Shown here piece by piece: positions 1 through 10,990 of a DNA stretch of 64,000 bases. The notes under the pieces were generated by a model, which searched no databases, was not told the DNA's origin, and worked only from the letters and a program-made list of their open reading frames with translations. Source of the DNA: Beta vulgaris subsp. vulgaris. Taxonomy: Eukaryota; Streptophyta; Magnoliopsida; Caryophyllales; Amaranthaceae. The DNA lies in assembly GCF_026745355.1 (NCBI RefSeq), contig NC_079202.1:25689623-25753622 (forward strand), given 5' to 3'. The position numbers and the translations under genes were made by a program. Position 1 is the stretch's first letter. Every line of letters starts with the position of its first letter.

Positions 1-423
1 GTTCACCTTAGTCCCTATGACTCATATAACCATCATTTTATCCTCAAGTTATTCAACATCAATCTTTGCAGATAATTCATGCCAAGTTTAAATCGCAAAA
101 TTTTCCATTTAACATCTTACACTCTAGTAACCCCAAAGCTTTAGGTTGCTAATCTTCAATAATACTCAAAGATCATATAAGTTCAAATCCTCACTTCTTT
201 AAGATTCTAATAACCCAAATAATCCTCAACTCCTAATAACTCATTCATGGAAGTAAACCTCATATTTTTCATCCATTGTCTTATATCTCATCTTATATCA
301 ACCCAAATGGTCATTTACTAACCTCGAGTTTTCCTCAATATCTAATTTCCCAAAGGAACATCCTAGGCGGTGCAAAGTGTATTACTCCGCACTTCCGGCT
401 AGGTTTCGGCTCTGATACCACTC
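1..423 (-). mobile_element. LTR retrotransposon, 5' leader (runs off the left edge)
   Basis: This stretch lies between the window edge and the primer-binding site of a minus-strand LTR retrotransposon, so it should be the untranslated leader of the element. No gag or pol coding is visible in it. The assignment rests on the primer site at 408-420 and the LTR that starts beside it at 424. The lineage cannot be told because the coding region lies outside the window; the large LTR and its terminal bases suggest a Ty3/gypsy chromovirus or a related group. Confidence 0.6.
408..420 (-). other. Primer-binding site (initiator tRNA-Met)
   Basis: The plus strand reads GGCTCTGATACCA, which equals the 3' end of plant initiator tRNA-Met. 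The minus strand is therefore its 13-base complement, the usual plus-sense primer site of plant LTR elements. It sits 3 bases from the LTR, which fixes the element's orientation as minus. Confidence 0.8.
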
Positions 424-3248
424 TGTCACTCCCCGACAAATTTACATAACCTTAATCGTCAGCGGAAGCATAACTTAATCACGTGGGTTATGGCCCACAA
501 TAAAATAATAGCCTAAATTGAAAATTCACTATACAATTACTCATCGAAAATAATACTTGTTTATCCTATACAAAATATCCTAAAACCTCATAAATCATAC
601 ATAATCTCCATAACGCAGTATAATAGTGATCCACAACTGTTCTTCCATACCTAAAACATAAAACAAAACGTCGTGAGCCGAGGCTCAGTAACATACTACT
701 CTAACATCGTAAATTCATTTCACATCATTTTATTAAAACAGGGAGGAAGAATAAGTAAAACATTTCACAAACATATCATAGTAGTTACATTTCTTCTTTA
801 TCATGTTCATCATCATATATCTTTACTTTGGTAACTTGGCTAGTACAACGGAAGGGACGTCTCCCCAAAACATTAACATCATAAACGGAAGGCAGCCACC
901 CGAGGACAAAAGCCCTCACTAAACGGAAGGTGGCGTTATTTGCCCAGAATGCGCGGTGCCACCCGAGGACAATAGCCCTCACTAAACGGAAGGTGGTTAA
1001 CCGGCCGGAAGGTACGTGCACGACCCGGGATAACAGAATACTTGCCAAGAACCGTCTTTCACTTGAATTTATCATGTTTCATTTCTTTTAAGCATATCAT
1101 CATCATCGTGAATAATTATATTCTTTCATTTCATACAATAACATCATCATCATCATTTCATAATCATATCATAACCATCATAAAAATTTCATTTCATCCC
1201 GCAATCCATATATAAAACATAATATTAATCATGATCATAAACATACTTTGAAGGGGAATGCGGGTGTTAGCAGTAGACGTTACCTGAATTCCTGCTTACC
1301 AACCATGATAGCCGGGGGAGGCTTGTAATATCCTTTATCTTCTTTAATCTATTCAAGAATAATTTTATTAATGAACGTTTCGTTATTTAGCTTTTAAGCC
1401 TAAATATTAGTTAGCGCTTATTAAGGTCATAGCGGCCATTATAACGTCGTAAGGGTCTCCTTAAAGGTCATTATTTCTTAATCGTTAATAACTTTGTTCA
1501 ATTAAGGTGACTCTTTAACAACACTTAATGAAATAACTCATTTAGCTATATTTTTAGAATTATCGAAACATTAAAGTTATATTATACATATTATATAACC
1601 TTTCGAAAACTAACATTATTCTAGTTCATAGTTAATAACTAATTAGTCTCCATTAATAAATTAATAATTTAAAGTTATAATAGATCCATTAACATTATTT
1701 TAATATTATTTAGTCATTTAAAGCTAACAAGTCAAGTAACTAATATTATAAGTAAACTTAAGAATTGGTGAAGTTCTCATAACTTAAACTCAATTATAAG
1801 CTTAATGAATTATTTATAATTATGTTTAAACAACTCAACTAGTTTAGAAATCATGAATTATAACCCAATAATAGATTTTAGTAAATAAGTTAGGTGGTTT
1901 AATAAAACTAACTAAATCAGTCCACTAAAGCTTAATATATTAAAGCAACAAGATTAACTTAAATGATTAACTAAGTAAATTCATATTATAAGCCCAACAT
2001 TATACTTAACTTAATAATTAAACTAACATGACTTAATTAAGCACTAAATCAGCTTTAGTTTAACTCCTTTAGCCCAACAACAATATAATTCATATTTAAA
2101 ACTTAAGCTTATTTTTGAGTCCAAGGTTCTATGCCCAAATAAAGGTGAAGGGTTATAAACTTGGGCTTGCATTAGAGAATAAGAAATAAGAAAATTAAAA
2201 GGGGAAAAACCATCACCTCTACTACTAGGAGCAGGGAGGACGAAAATTCCGGCAGGGGTGGGACGTCGGCTCCGGTGAACGGCGAGCAGCAGCGACGGTC
2301 AGCGAGAAACGACGGCAGCGTGGCGTGGTGGCTGGGTCTCGGCGGTGCTGCGCGTGCAGCGGCGTCGCGCGAAGAAGAAGAGGGACGAGAGAGATAACGC
2401 GAGGCGAGAGAGAACAAAGTTGCTGGCGCGACAGTCCCCGGCGAGCTGTGTAGGTGGTCGAACGACGGCGAGGTGAAGAGGCGACTAAGCGCAGCGCGAT
2501 ACCGGCGTCGCGTAGTGGCCGACGGTGGTCGTGGGGGGGGGGACTGAAACAGAGGAGAGAGAGAGTAAAGATTTGGGGGTTTCTTTTTAGATTTCTTTCT
2601 GTTACAATTTTCCGGCGATTATAGACGGAATTTCTGATTAGAGAGAAGAGATGATGAAGGTTGTTGTTGGTGTGTTCTTGGTGTTGTATCCATGACTATT
2701 TATAGGGAATTTTGGAGTTAAAATCAGTGGTTGGGAGGAAGATGGTGAAGTAAATAACCTGATTTTGTTAATTTGAAGAAGCTTTGGGTGAGGATTGGTG
2801 ACAGATTTGTCTGAAGAAGGAGAAGAAAGTCGTGATTGCATGAGTGACAAATGGACATGGTGGAGTGAGGAAGAAGACACCATTAATGAGGGGGAAATTG
2901 ACCATAGCTTTGTTTTCTCTTTTCTCTTTTTATTTTGCAACCCAAAAATCAGAAATTTTTCCATACTAACACTCCTAAACGTGACTTAATGAAATTTTGG
3001 GTGAAATGTTGACATTTTGTACTTTAAGTGAATTATCGACTATATTAGCCTTCTTGTTTAACTCATGAAATCGTAAATTATAAATTATCGTCACTAGTAT
3101 ATTAATATTTTTAAGTTGGGAATTTTTATATTCGTTTTTATTAAACGTTACTTATTTAGTGAAACTTTAAGTAAAAAATAATAATTTAACTACTCTTAAA
3201 AAAAATTAATTATTTACTTAAACACGTTTAAGTTTTCAGGATATTACA
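424..3248 (-). repeat. Large 5' LTR (about 2.8 kb) of the minus-strand retrotransposon
   Basis: On the plus strand the LTR begins TGTCACTCCCC next to the primer site and ends GGATATTACA, so on its own strand it starts TGTAATATCC and ends in CA. That gives 2825 bp, long for a plant LTR. A TATA box at 2696-2705 puts U3 at about 2706-3248 and R plus U5 in the rest. A GC-rich block at about 2220-2530 lies just downstream of the expected start site. The only ORFs (for example 785-1075 and 2172-2417, minus) resemble nothing known. The outer end is inferred from the terminal bases, because the second LTR is not in the window. Confidence 0.6.
2696..2705 (-). promoter_or_regulatory. LTR TATA box
   Basis: The minus strand reads CTATAAATAG, a strong plant TATA box, about 540 bp inside the inferred 5' end of the LTR. 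It would start the genomic transcript of the retrotransposon near position 2670. Confidence 0.6.
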
Positions 3249-3664
3249 GTTATATGCCAGTAAAAACTTTTTCTATTTTCCTTGTTTTATGAAAATTTAG
3301 GGTTTCTTTTAAGTTTCAAAATTTTCGTGGGAATGATAAGGAGGGAAAGAATCATTACTTCAGTTTTGATCTACAGATAATTACCCCTAAAAAAATATTA
3401 GAGGTCCATTGCCATAGATAATGTCTATTGTGTTGATCGTATATCACAACATTGTTACAATTCCATCTAATGCAACGACATCACCAAGTCGTTGCTATAG
3501 ATCTACCTAATGCAACAATCATTTTAAAGTCGTTGCAATGGCTCAATCCATGAAACTATATTGACGTAGGCCGTTGCAATAGTTGTTCCTACTGCAACGG
3601 TATAAAAAACAACCGTCGCATTAGCTAATTGTAGCAATTGCCTTTGATTAAAAATGTAGTAGTG
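3249..3664. mobile_element. CACTA transposon end fragment with subterminal repeats
   Basis: The right end reads ...ATGTAGTAGTG at 3664, the inverted form of the canonical CACTACTACA terminus. Inside it are inverted copies of a TTGCAACG-type motif spaced about 50-60 bp apart (roughly 3470-3625), typical of CACTA subterminal repeats that bind the element's own protein. The other end is missing. The large LTR abuts at 3249, which suggests that the retrotransposon was inserted into this CACTA element and that the rest lies beyond the window. Confidence 0.65.
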
Positions 3665-3667
3665 AAT

Positions 3668-4464
3668 ATGAAACATATATTTTGGGCGGGCATGAAGACA
3701 ATTTCGGAGAGCATAAATTCATTTTTTGATGGTTATGTCCACCGAAGCACGAAACTATGTGAATTTGCATAGTAATATTGCAATGCCATGGAATCAAGAG
3801 CAAGTGTATAGAAAGAAGCCGACACAAATAACTCAAGGTACTTGCGTGTTTTGGTTACTAAGTTTAAGCCTGAAATTGTGTTCCAGAAGATGTATACTGA
3901 TGCAAATTTCAAGGAGATACAAGTTGAGTGTTTGATAGTCTTGTACCTCTAATGGAATTGGAAGAAAGATCTTGCAGATAATTTGCTTGAACACAATTTT
4001 GAGGATAAAGTGTCGGTTGTTTGCAAGGAGACCAATAAAAGAGGTTCCGCTTGACAGAACGTGTGGGTACTGTGTGCATATTGACATGGAGACGACTGAG
4101 ATATGGTGTAATTGCAAACTTTTTAAATTTGCAGGAATGGTTTGTAGGCATATAATTTCTCTACATGACAAGTTGAAGATAAAAGGTACTGGAGAAGTAT
4201 TTTGCGGCGGTGGAGGAAAGATGTATTGCGAAAGCACACGATGGTCTAGGTGGCTTACCATGACCCATCGAAGACTGATGAGGTTCAAAACTATGATAGG
4301 ATTATGGTAGCTTTCAATCCTATCTGCTTGAAAGCAACGAACAGTGGTGATGTTCACATAGTGTTGGAGACGTTCCAATTGCTTGACATAAGGTTGGATC
4401 AAAGACAATCAATGAGGATGTTAAGTGAGAATGTGAACCACACTCTGACCTTACATGGAAACAC
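3668..4464 (+). pseudogene. FAR1/FHY3-related (MULE-transposase-derived) pseudogene fragment
   Basis: Three plus frames together give pieces of a FAR1-RELATED SEQUENCE protein. Near 3675-3770 is the FWAGM...SFFDGYVH motif of the C-terminal part of the transposase-like domain. Then come fragments resembling KFKPEIVFQKMY. At about 4050-4170 lies the SWIM zinc finger (WCNCKLFKFAGMVCRHI, a CxC...CxH pattern). The C-terminal tail reaches about 4460. In-frame stops (first at about 3769) and several frameshifts disable it. FAR1 proteins are transcription factors derived from Mutator-like transposases, so this may be a host gene remnant or a transposon fragment. It starts directly at the CACTA end and is cut at 4465 by an LTR-like sequence. 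Confidence 0.8.
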
Positions 4465-5760
4465 TGTAACACCCTCCAAATTTAAATAAGCGTAATGTCA
4501 AATAAATATAGTTTTAAGAAAATCCTTTATTCAAACTTGGAGGATATTACCACCCATTCACTCGCTAAGAGTAAACGTAAGGCTAACAAAAAGATAAATT
4601 AACCATTTATCTTAAAATAAGAATATTATTACAACCAAAGTTAAAAAAAACTAAAATAATAACTCCAAGATAGAAAAACTAAATAAGGTCGTCTAGGTGA
4701 ATTATCTAAGCCTCCTCACACGAGATCCCATCACCAAGTACAACCTGCAAAGTAATAGAAAGAAGACAACAAGAGAGACAACTCCCAAAAATTAGAAAAA
4801 CTGAGTAATTTGACTCCATCCCGTAAAAATAATAATTTTAAAATAAATTTTGATATTAGAAAAAGAATGAAGTGATCCAACAATTTCAATATTAATGTTC
4901 GGATTTTCGAACGTTTGTATTACTAACTCCAGACACAAGTCACATAATCATAACATTGATTCACTCAACTAAGAACAACAATTTTAAATTAAGAGAGGGA
5001 AATGTACGCCAGTATGCCGGGACTAATCCTTATTATCCGCCTACTTCAACAAGAGGTCGTCACCCCAATATAACCATGGCCAATATCATAGAGTCCCCAG
5101 TGTGCACACCCCTTCTACTTGGATCACAACAAATAGAGGGAAGACAACAGTTTTATATCGTATATAATAAACAACCTATAGATAGTTATACCATCATATA
5201 GGGCAACCTGTTCAACACCCTTTCGGACTTCATTACCCTCATTAGTTTTTATTAAAAGGTCATAATAAACACAAGTTCTCAAGTTGATAACCATACAATT
5301 CCACACGTTCATAGAACGTACTCTAGTCATATAGGTTCTCTACAAGAATATTCACATACTAATACTTTAGTTTCAAAAGAGTCACAAGATTATAACAGAT
5401 TTATACTATTACCAAAATTATAATAACATACTCCAGTTTCATAGTATTATGAGAATCATACTCTTATAATAGTAATTACTAACTCATAAATTCATAATAT
5501 TGGTCTATAAATTATTTCTTATATACATAACCACATAATCATACAATCACACAGATAACCGTTTTGCAACGGGAAGTAGAGTACGATGAACATCGAAATT
5601 ACCTCGAGTAGCGCAGATACAAATAATAAAATCGCCCCTAGAAAGTTCCTTCTACAAAATCTCCGTCTACAATAATAAATCAAAGAACGAAATTAGTCAT
5701 CTATATATAATACCCGACGTAATTAAAATTTGTTAAGTTAAAGGTAGTAGCTACTATGAT
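4465..5760. repeat. LTR-like sequence inserted in the FAR1 pseudogene
   Basis: The sequence begins TGTAACACCC, the usual terminus of many Ty3/gypsy LTRs, exactly where the FAR1-like reading stops. Its composition is similar to that of the LTR at 424-3248. No primer site lies beside the left end, so this is an outer boundary of a solo LTR or of an element. The right end is not identified: AT microsatellite and a Mutator-like element follow. No coding sequence is seen. Confidence 0.35.
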
Positions 5761-5781
5761 TGATATATATATATATATATA

Positions 5782-5980
5782 GGAAAATTTGTCAGAAACC
5801 ACCTTTTAAATTCACTTTTTTGTGGGAAACCACCTTTTAATATTTTTTGGTTAATTAGCCACCTTTTTGGCTTTCTTTTTTGTTAAAAGCCACCTATTGA
5901 CGGAAAATGGGCATTGACTAACAGATTCCGGCATTGACCATCACGTGCCTTCCACGTGATGTCATAACACCCTTTTGTTC
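5782..5980 (+). repeat. MULE left terminal inverted repeat
   Basis: A 199-bp arm matching the inverse of 7749-7947 with few mismatches. Near its inner end it holds a smaller palindrome with two CACGTG G-box cores about 5 bp apart (about 5940-5961). Confidence 0.9.
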
Positions 5981-6277
5981 ACCACTGTACCCATCATTCT
6001 CTTCTTCATCATTGTCCCCATCATTCTCCCCATCATGCTCTCCTCCATTAAGGCACAATGCTAAGCTTCCTTTCACCCTTTCAGTTATTCCAGAATACAC
6101 ATTACCTGCAAATATATCATCATCACTCTTGTCTTCATAGTCCTCATCACTAAGTAACACATCATGGTCAGATTCAGTTCCTAATCCTTCATCACTTGCA
6201 TCTGGATTGATAACCTTTTCCACATGTTGTTCTTGCAATACCCTCTCCTCAGCTAGTTTCTCAGGTTCCTCAATCAC
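5918..6277 (-). pseudogene. Acidic MULE-protein fragment
   Basis: An ORF of about 119 codons, open further upstream to roughly 6460 in the same frame. It has a proline- and lysine-rich stretch with a basic nuclear-signal-like KKKR, then a strongly acidic D/E-rich segment. This layout is known between the PB1-like domain and the transposase domain of some plant MULE proteins. The last 20 or so codons lie inside the TIR, and the frame ends there, so the transposase is missing. A link to the upstream PB1-like ORF would need a frame change or an intron between about 6420 and 6540. Confidence 0.5.
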
Positions 6278-6533
6278 AGCCCTTTTCTTTTTGGATGAAA
6301 ATGTGGGGAGTTCTTCCCTTCTTTTGGGTTCTGATGGTCTGGGTTGAGGGTGTTTTGGCTGAGAAGATGGAGTTGGGTGAGTGTTTAATGGTTGGGAAGA
6401 AGAGGTGGGGTGTGTGTTTAAGGGTAGGGAATTAGCAGTGGGTTGAGCGAGTGTTTAAGGTATGGGAATGAAAAAACTCAGATCTAGTAATAAGAATAGG
6501 GTTAGTGGAGGTCAAAGTTTGAGAATCTTTCTT

Positions 6534-6968
6534 TTATGGGCCCTTCCTTTCTTCTCTTCCATCAACTTTGTTTGCTGACTCACCCTTACGTGTAGTCCCT
6601 TTATCTCTCCTATCCAAATTTTTACCCCCTGCTCCATCAGAAACCCTCTTCCCATGTGTGACATAAAGATGGTACCATCCATCTTTCTCCTTTGACATCA
6701 AAAAATCAGGAATCTCTGCGTCACTCTTCAACTCTTTCCTTCCATTATATAAGCTACACCCACGTTTCCTAAACCAAATTTGTCCCACATCCTCATATCC
6801 TAATTCATCCTTAATCCAATACACAAACTCAAAAAAAGCAACTTCATCCACATTAGGTTTCAAAACTAGCCCTGATTTGGCACCGTCCACCCTTTTTTCA
6901 TAGGTTGTCTTCTGGTTTTTTGTCACAAATTCCCCACCATGGTATAACCTAATGTTGATCTTTTCCAT
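6534..6968 (-). CDS. PB1-like domain protein of the MULE
   Basis: The frame is open from 7070, but the likely start is the ATG at 6968 (MEKINIRLYHGGEF), because the earlier 34 residues are a hydrophobic run unlike the family. The first 100 or so residues match the plant PB1-like domain: strand-like KINIRLYHGGEFV, a central DEVAFFEFVYWIKDELGY, then YNGRKELKSDAEI and DGWYHLYV. Such domains are found at the N terminus of Mutator-type transposases in several eudicots and probably mediate protein contacts. The C-terminal 40 residues are basic and low in complexity. The ORF is about 144 codons and lacks any catalytic domain, so it is a remnant or a truncated accessory protein. Confidence 0.6.
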   Translation of the reverse strand: MEKINIRLYHGGEFVTKNQKTTYEKRVDGAKSGLVLKPNVDEVAFFEFVYWIKDELGYEDVGQIWFRKRGCSLYNGRKELKSDAEIPDFLMSKEKDGWYHLYVTHGKRVSDGAGGKNLDRRDKGTTRKGESANKVDGREERKGP

Positions 6969-7748
6969 AGTTTTATAAATAGGCCACAACACATTTATCC
7001 TACCATTGAACCTGATAAAAAACAATACAATAATAATGAACCTGAGCAACACTAATAAACATGAAATCACTACACAAAACCTCTATGCTAATATGATTAC
7101 ACTACCATGAATTTTTAATTAATTACATAATTCAGTAAATTAAGAACAAACTTAAACTTGAACATGAACAAGCTCAAATTAGCTAACCTCTATGCACATA
7201 TTCCCCTAATTGCACTTAAATTATGCAGAAACCCTAATTAAACAAACATGAAAGCAGTAAAGCATGATTTTTAATCAATTACAAAGTACACTCACCTGGG
7301 TATTTGTTGAATTATGAAATTGGTCCCCCCAACTGCTTTCCCTGAACTTTTCCCACTCCCTGTAGCCATGACAGTTCCAAAATTAGGAAATTGTTTAAAA
7401 TATTTAATCTAAGTACAAAAGTGAAGTTAGAGTGAAGTGAATCTAGTAATTCATTGCATACCTATTTAGGTGTTTAATCAGAATGCCATTACTACCAACC
7501 TACAGAGCATAGAGTATAGAGTGTTCAGTAGCTAGCCAAGTTGCAAATTTACTGCTACTATGTCAACTACAAAAAACTGACAGAAATTTAATGTCAACCA
7601 ATTTAATTTAAAGAGAGAAAAACAGCGGAATTAATAGAGATTCTCAATTGCAGAGATGAAATGAAGGAAATGAGAGAGAGGGGGGTGGAAAGAGAGAGAA
7701 AGAGGGAGATGAATGGGTTTTTAGGAGGGAAATACGTGGAAAAAAAGA

Positions 7749-7945
7749 GAACAAAAGGGTGTTATGACATCACGTGCAAGGCACGTGATGGTCAATGCCG
7801 GAATCTGTTAGTCAATGCCCATTTTCCGTCAATAGGTGGCTTTCAACAAAAAAGAAAGCCAAAAAAGTGGCTAATTAACCAAAATATTTTAAAAGGTGGT
7901 TTCCCACAAAAAAGTGAATTTAAAAGGTGGTTTCTGACAAATTTT

Positions 7946-7947
<2 letters not shown>
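7749..7947 (-). repeat. MULE right terminal inverted repeat
   Basis: The partner of 5782-5980. It also contains the TCACGTGC/GCACGTGA palindrome (about 7769-7789), here with perfect arms. Confidence 0.9.

Positions 7948-7992
<45 letters not shown>
7948..7992. repeat. (AT)n microsatellite
   Basis: About 45 bp of nearly pure AT dinucleotide between the MULE and the MITE. The left flank of the MULE (5763-5781) is the same repeat, so the MULE was inserted into it. Confidence 0.95.
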
Positions 7993-7995
<3 letters not shown>

Positions 7996-8275
7996 GCAAG
8001 ATCACATGAGAATGCTTCTTACATGAGAAATGAGAATAAATCTCAACCACACAATTGAATTAGAGTTACAATACTTGTTCATTAGAGTTATACCCACCTA
8101 AAAAAATTTAGAGGCAAAAAAAAAATCAAATTTTGAATTTTTTTTTCTAATATTCTTTTTTTTGGAGTTATATCACTCTTTCATTAGAGTTACATCACTT
8201 ATTCATAAGAGTTATAGCGTGTCAATATAATTCTCATTTCTCATGTTAGTATGCATTCTTATATGAACTCACTTC
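7993..8275. mobile_element. MITE with about 48-bp inverted termini
   Basis: The left end (GGGGCAAGATCACATGAGAATGC...) and the inverted right end share the long block ACATGAGAAATGAGAAT and imperfect outer bases. The element is 283 bp, has no ORF and is flanked by TATATA on both sides. The superfamily cannot be told because the target is a simple repeat. Confidence 0.6.
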
Positions 8276-8370
8276 TATATATATAATATATATTATAATA
8301 TATATATATATTATATATATATATAATTATATATATATTATTATATAATATATAATATATAATAAATTAT
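8276..8370. repeat. AT-rich microsatellite block
   Basis: Interrupted AT/TAA repeats able to form many small hairpins. It follows the MITE directly and looks like the continuation of the microsatellite at 7948-7992. Confidence 0.85.
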
Positions 8371-10718
8371 ACTATGAAACTGCTACCAAAATGTGCCAAA
8401 AATTAAACATTTGACTCTCTTCAACATATCCGCTTTGCATTCCTTGCACTGGAGAAATGCTCTTTAATATTACTTCTGAACTTAGGTGCTTATAAAAATA
8501 CAACAGGATGTTTCACTTATTGACCTAATTTTTGTGGGTTCTTCAGGTCTAGTTTTACCCGGAAAACGTTGTATAGAATGATGATGTACCCATTGGTGCT
8601 CCTACCATTCCCTGCATATTTATGTCTGCCTACTGCAAAGCCTTCCCCACAGGCATTCCTCTGCGTATTTATGTTTGCTTCCTTATACGCTGTTGTGCAG
8701 CACCTGCACCATCCACACATCAGCCCCCACACTCCCCTCAGCCCCCCCTCCTCCAGCCACGTTCACTAGTCCGCTCCACCTCATTCCTCTTCTCCTTTGT
8801 CATCCTCTTCATTAGTTTCACAACACTCCCCACTTTCCTTTTCGCACAATATTCAAATTCGTGCTAAAAGAGGGATTTTGACCATATACTTGTAGAATTA
8901 GTTGAACATATATAGAAAAATAGCAAACAAAACTTGACATTCTTAAATTCTGTAAAAGGAAACAGGGGTTTGGGACATTATTTAATAATCACTTTATTTG
9001 GGTGAATCATCTATATCTTTTGCCTAAGTCATGTGACTCTATTGCTATTATCATTTCAAACCTTGGGTTCTTTATTCATGGTTCTTTTTGTTAAGGTGTT
9101 GATATTTTTCCTAGCTGGAGCAATTCAAAGTGGGAGAGGGAGGATCACATGCATGTTGTATTTTTACTAAAAAAATTAAAGAGATAAGCAGACAATAATT
9201 CATTGTTTCTCCTCCATTTTTGGATCATCATGTCTTATGTCACATTGTCATACTTTTATCTGAACTAATGTCACTGAAATGTATATATGCTCATTAGTGA
9301 GTATTAATTTGGTTGTGTGCTTCTGGTTTTATTTTTGCTTACTCTTCTTCTTCAGCTCTTATTATGACAGCTAAGACTAACAGATGTATTACCTTCCGTA
9401 GAAGACTTGGTTCTGCTTGGTTCTCCAACGAAAGTATATCTTCCATGGCTTACGTCGAGAGGGGTAATCATTGTTTCTTTTTCTATTTTTTATTTTCTTG
9501 CTCTCCGTCAACTTATACTTATACTCTACAATAATCAATTTCCGTTTTCTTCCATGTTTTGGATTGATTTCGAATTGTGATCTGCAAATTTATGAATTAC
9601 GAATTATGATGATGAAGATTGTCCCTTTTGTTGTTGTACATTCTATGCGTAATTCACTCTTGGTTTTCCTCCTATCTTTTCGGTGTCTTTATTGTGCGAT
9701 TGAAATTAGACTGATGAAACATTATTTTAGGTTTTCTTTTTAATTACATTGCAGCTAAACATATTTCTTTTTTCACCACTTTCACTTACCAAAATATCAC
9801 TATTTGGATTTCATCCTACAATTTTTTGATGCTTGATACAGTTGTTGTAGGAATTAGGCAATTAGGGTTGTGTGCTTCTTTTCCTTGTAGAATTTAAGCC
9901 TCGAATTGCTACTTTTTTTTATAAGTCATAATGGTAATTGCAGCTCTAGCTAGAATTAAACTACAAAGATCTTGTTAGAGAAATGTTTGGTGAAATTTGG
10001 TAGCAATGTATTTGGCAATTACATTTTTTTAGAATGAAGGCAATTAAATTTGATCCTACCCTATCAAGCTCCCAGTCTTACCTCTCTTGGGAGATTGTGA
10101 TGAGGGGCCTTTAAACCTGTGAGATATGTTCTGGAGATTTGTTAAGTGAGCAAAATTTGTTATAGAGGTGATTTATTTCTCTTGCTTGCCTTTTTTCTGA
10201 TTGGAGACTAGTTCTGTTCCAACCTCAGGTGTATAGAAGTGGTAGAGGGGCTATAGTTTCAAGTTGACATTACGAATGATCATGATTGAATTAACTAATA
10301 TTTTCCTAGATAAGGTTTAGATGGGAAAGGATCAAGTGCTACATGAATGTAGTGGATTTGAGGCTGGAATTTGGTGTATAGCCTCTTCAATTTAGTTGTT
10401 ATGACTCTGATAGGGTGTTTTATCTCTTCTAGGAATTACATAAGATGACGCTCTACTTCCATCATTTAATATTTTGTGATTGTTGAGGAGCGTGAATTTA
10501 GCTTAGAGAATTTATGTTTCTCTTGTTTGCAATTTGTTAAAGATCCATTATTTATTTTGTTATACCTGATGGTTGATGTAGAGGTTCCTCAGAATTTACC
10601 TCTTAGAGATCTTTCAAGTCATCTGTTAGTGTTAGCTGTCATAAAATTTGCCATGTTTCTCTTTTTTTTTGTGTGCTGATAACGGTAAGTTATTAAAGTT
10701 CAATACCAAACTAACATA
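8371..10718. other. No recognisable gene
   Basis: ORFs at 8569-8867 (plus) and 8517-8732 (minus) overlap one another and match no family I know. One exon-like block at about 9353-9463 is preceded by a pyrimidine tract with AG and followed by GTAATC, but its three frames give no recognised protein. The rest is T-rich, intron-like sequence. It could be the broken 5' part of a host gene or old transposon sequence. Confidence 0.5.
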
Positions 10719-10990
10719 CATTACCACAAAAAAAGCCTAGGAAACCGGTTGAAAACGGCCTAGGAAACCGGACTACAACACGTTTCCATATCACATGTGT
10801 CTTAGGTTAAGAGACCGGTTATAAAACATGGTTTCTTTGATTCTTTGAGAGACCAGTTGACAGGTAAAACCAGTCTCTTAGATAAGTGTACATATACGGT
10901 GAAAAGAGGTTAGGAGACTAGTTAGCATTTATAACCAGTCTCCTTACCTTACCCTTTGAAACCAGTTATTGACTACAACCGATTTCTTAA
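10719..10990. repeat. CACTA left subterminal repeats
   Basis: At least six variants of (A/G)GAAACCGG(T/A), GAGACCGGTT and AACCAGTCTC in both orientations within 270 bp. These match the motifs at the right end (25210-25500), which ties the two ends to one family. Confidence 0.75.

Larger units (their letters stand above)
5782..7947 (-). mobile_element. Mutator-like element (MULE), internally deleted
   Basis: A 2166-bp element bounded by nearly perfect 199-bp inverted repeats starting GGAAAATTTGTC. It is flanked on both sides by ATATATATA, which would fit the 9-bp Mutator target duplication but lies in an AT microsatellite and so proves little. It carries a PB1-like ORF and an acidic ORF on the minus strand, the usual N-terminal parts of one group of plant MULE proteins. 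It has no MULE transposase domain. The acidic ORF runs straight into the left TIR, so the catalytic part has been deleted and the element is non-autonomous. Confidence 0.85.

Noticed and set aside
2172..2560. GC-rich block as a gene or CpG-island promoter
   Set aside because: It lies inside an LTR, its ORF is low in complexity, and no protein family fits.
8517..8867. Overlapping ORFs on both strands as a gene
   Set aside because: No recognisable domain, no consistent splice structure, proline/leucine-rich translation from skewed composition.
9353..9463. Exon of a host gene
   Set aside because: Splice-like borders exist, but none of the three frames gives a known protein and no partner exon was found; left as a possibility only.
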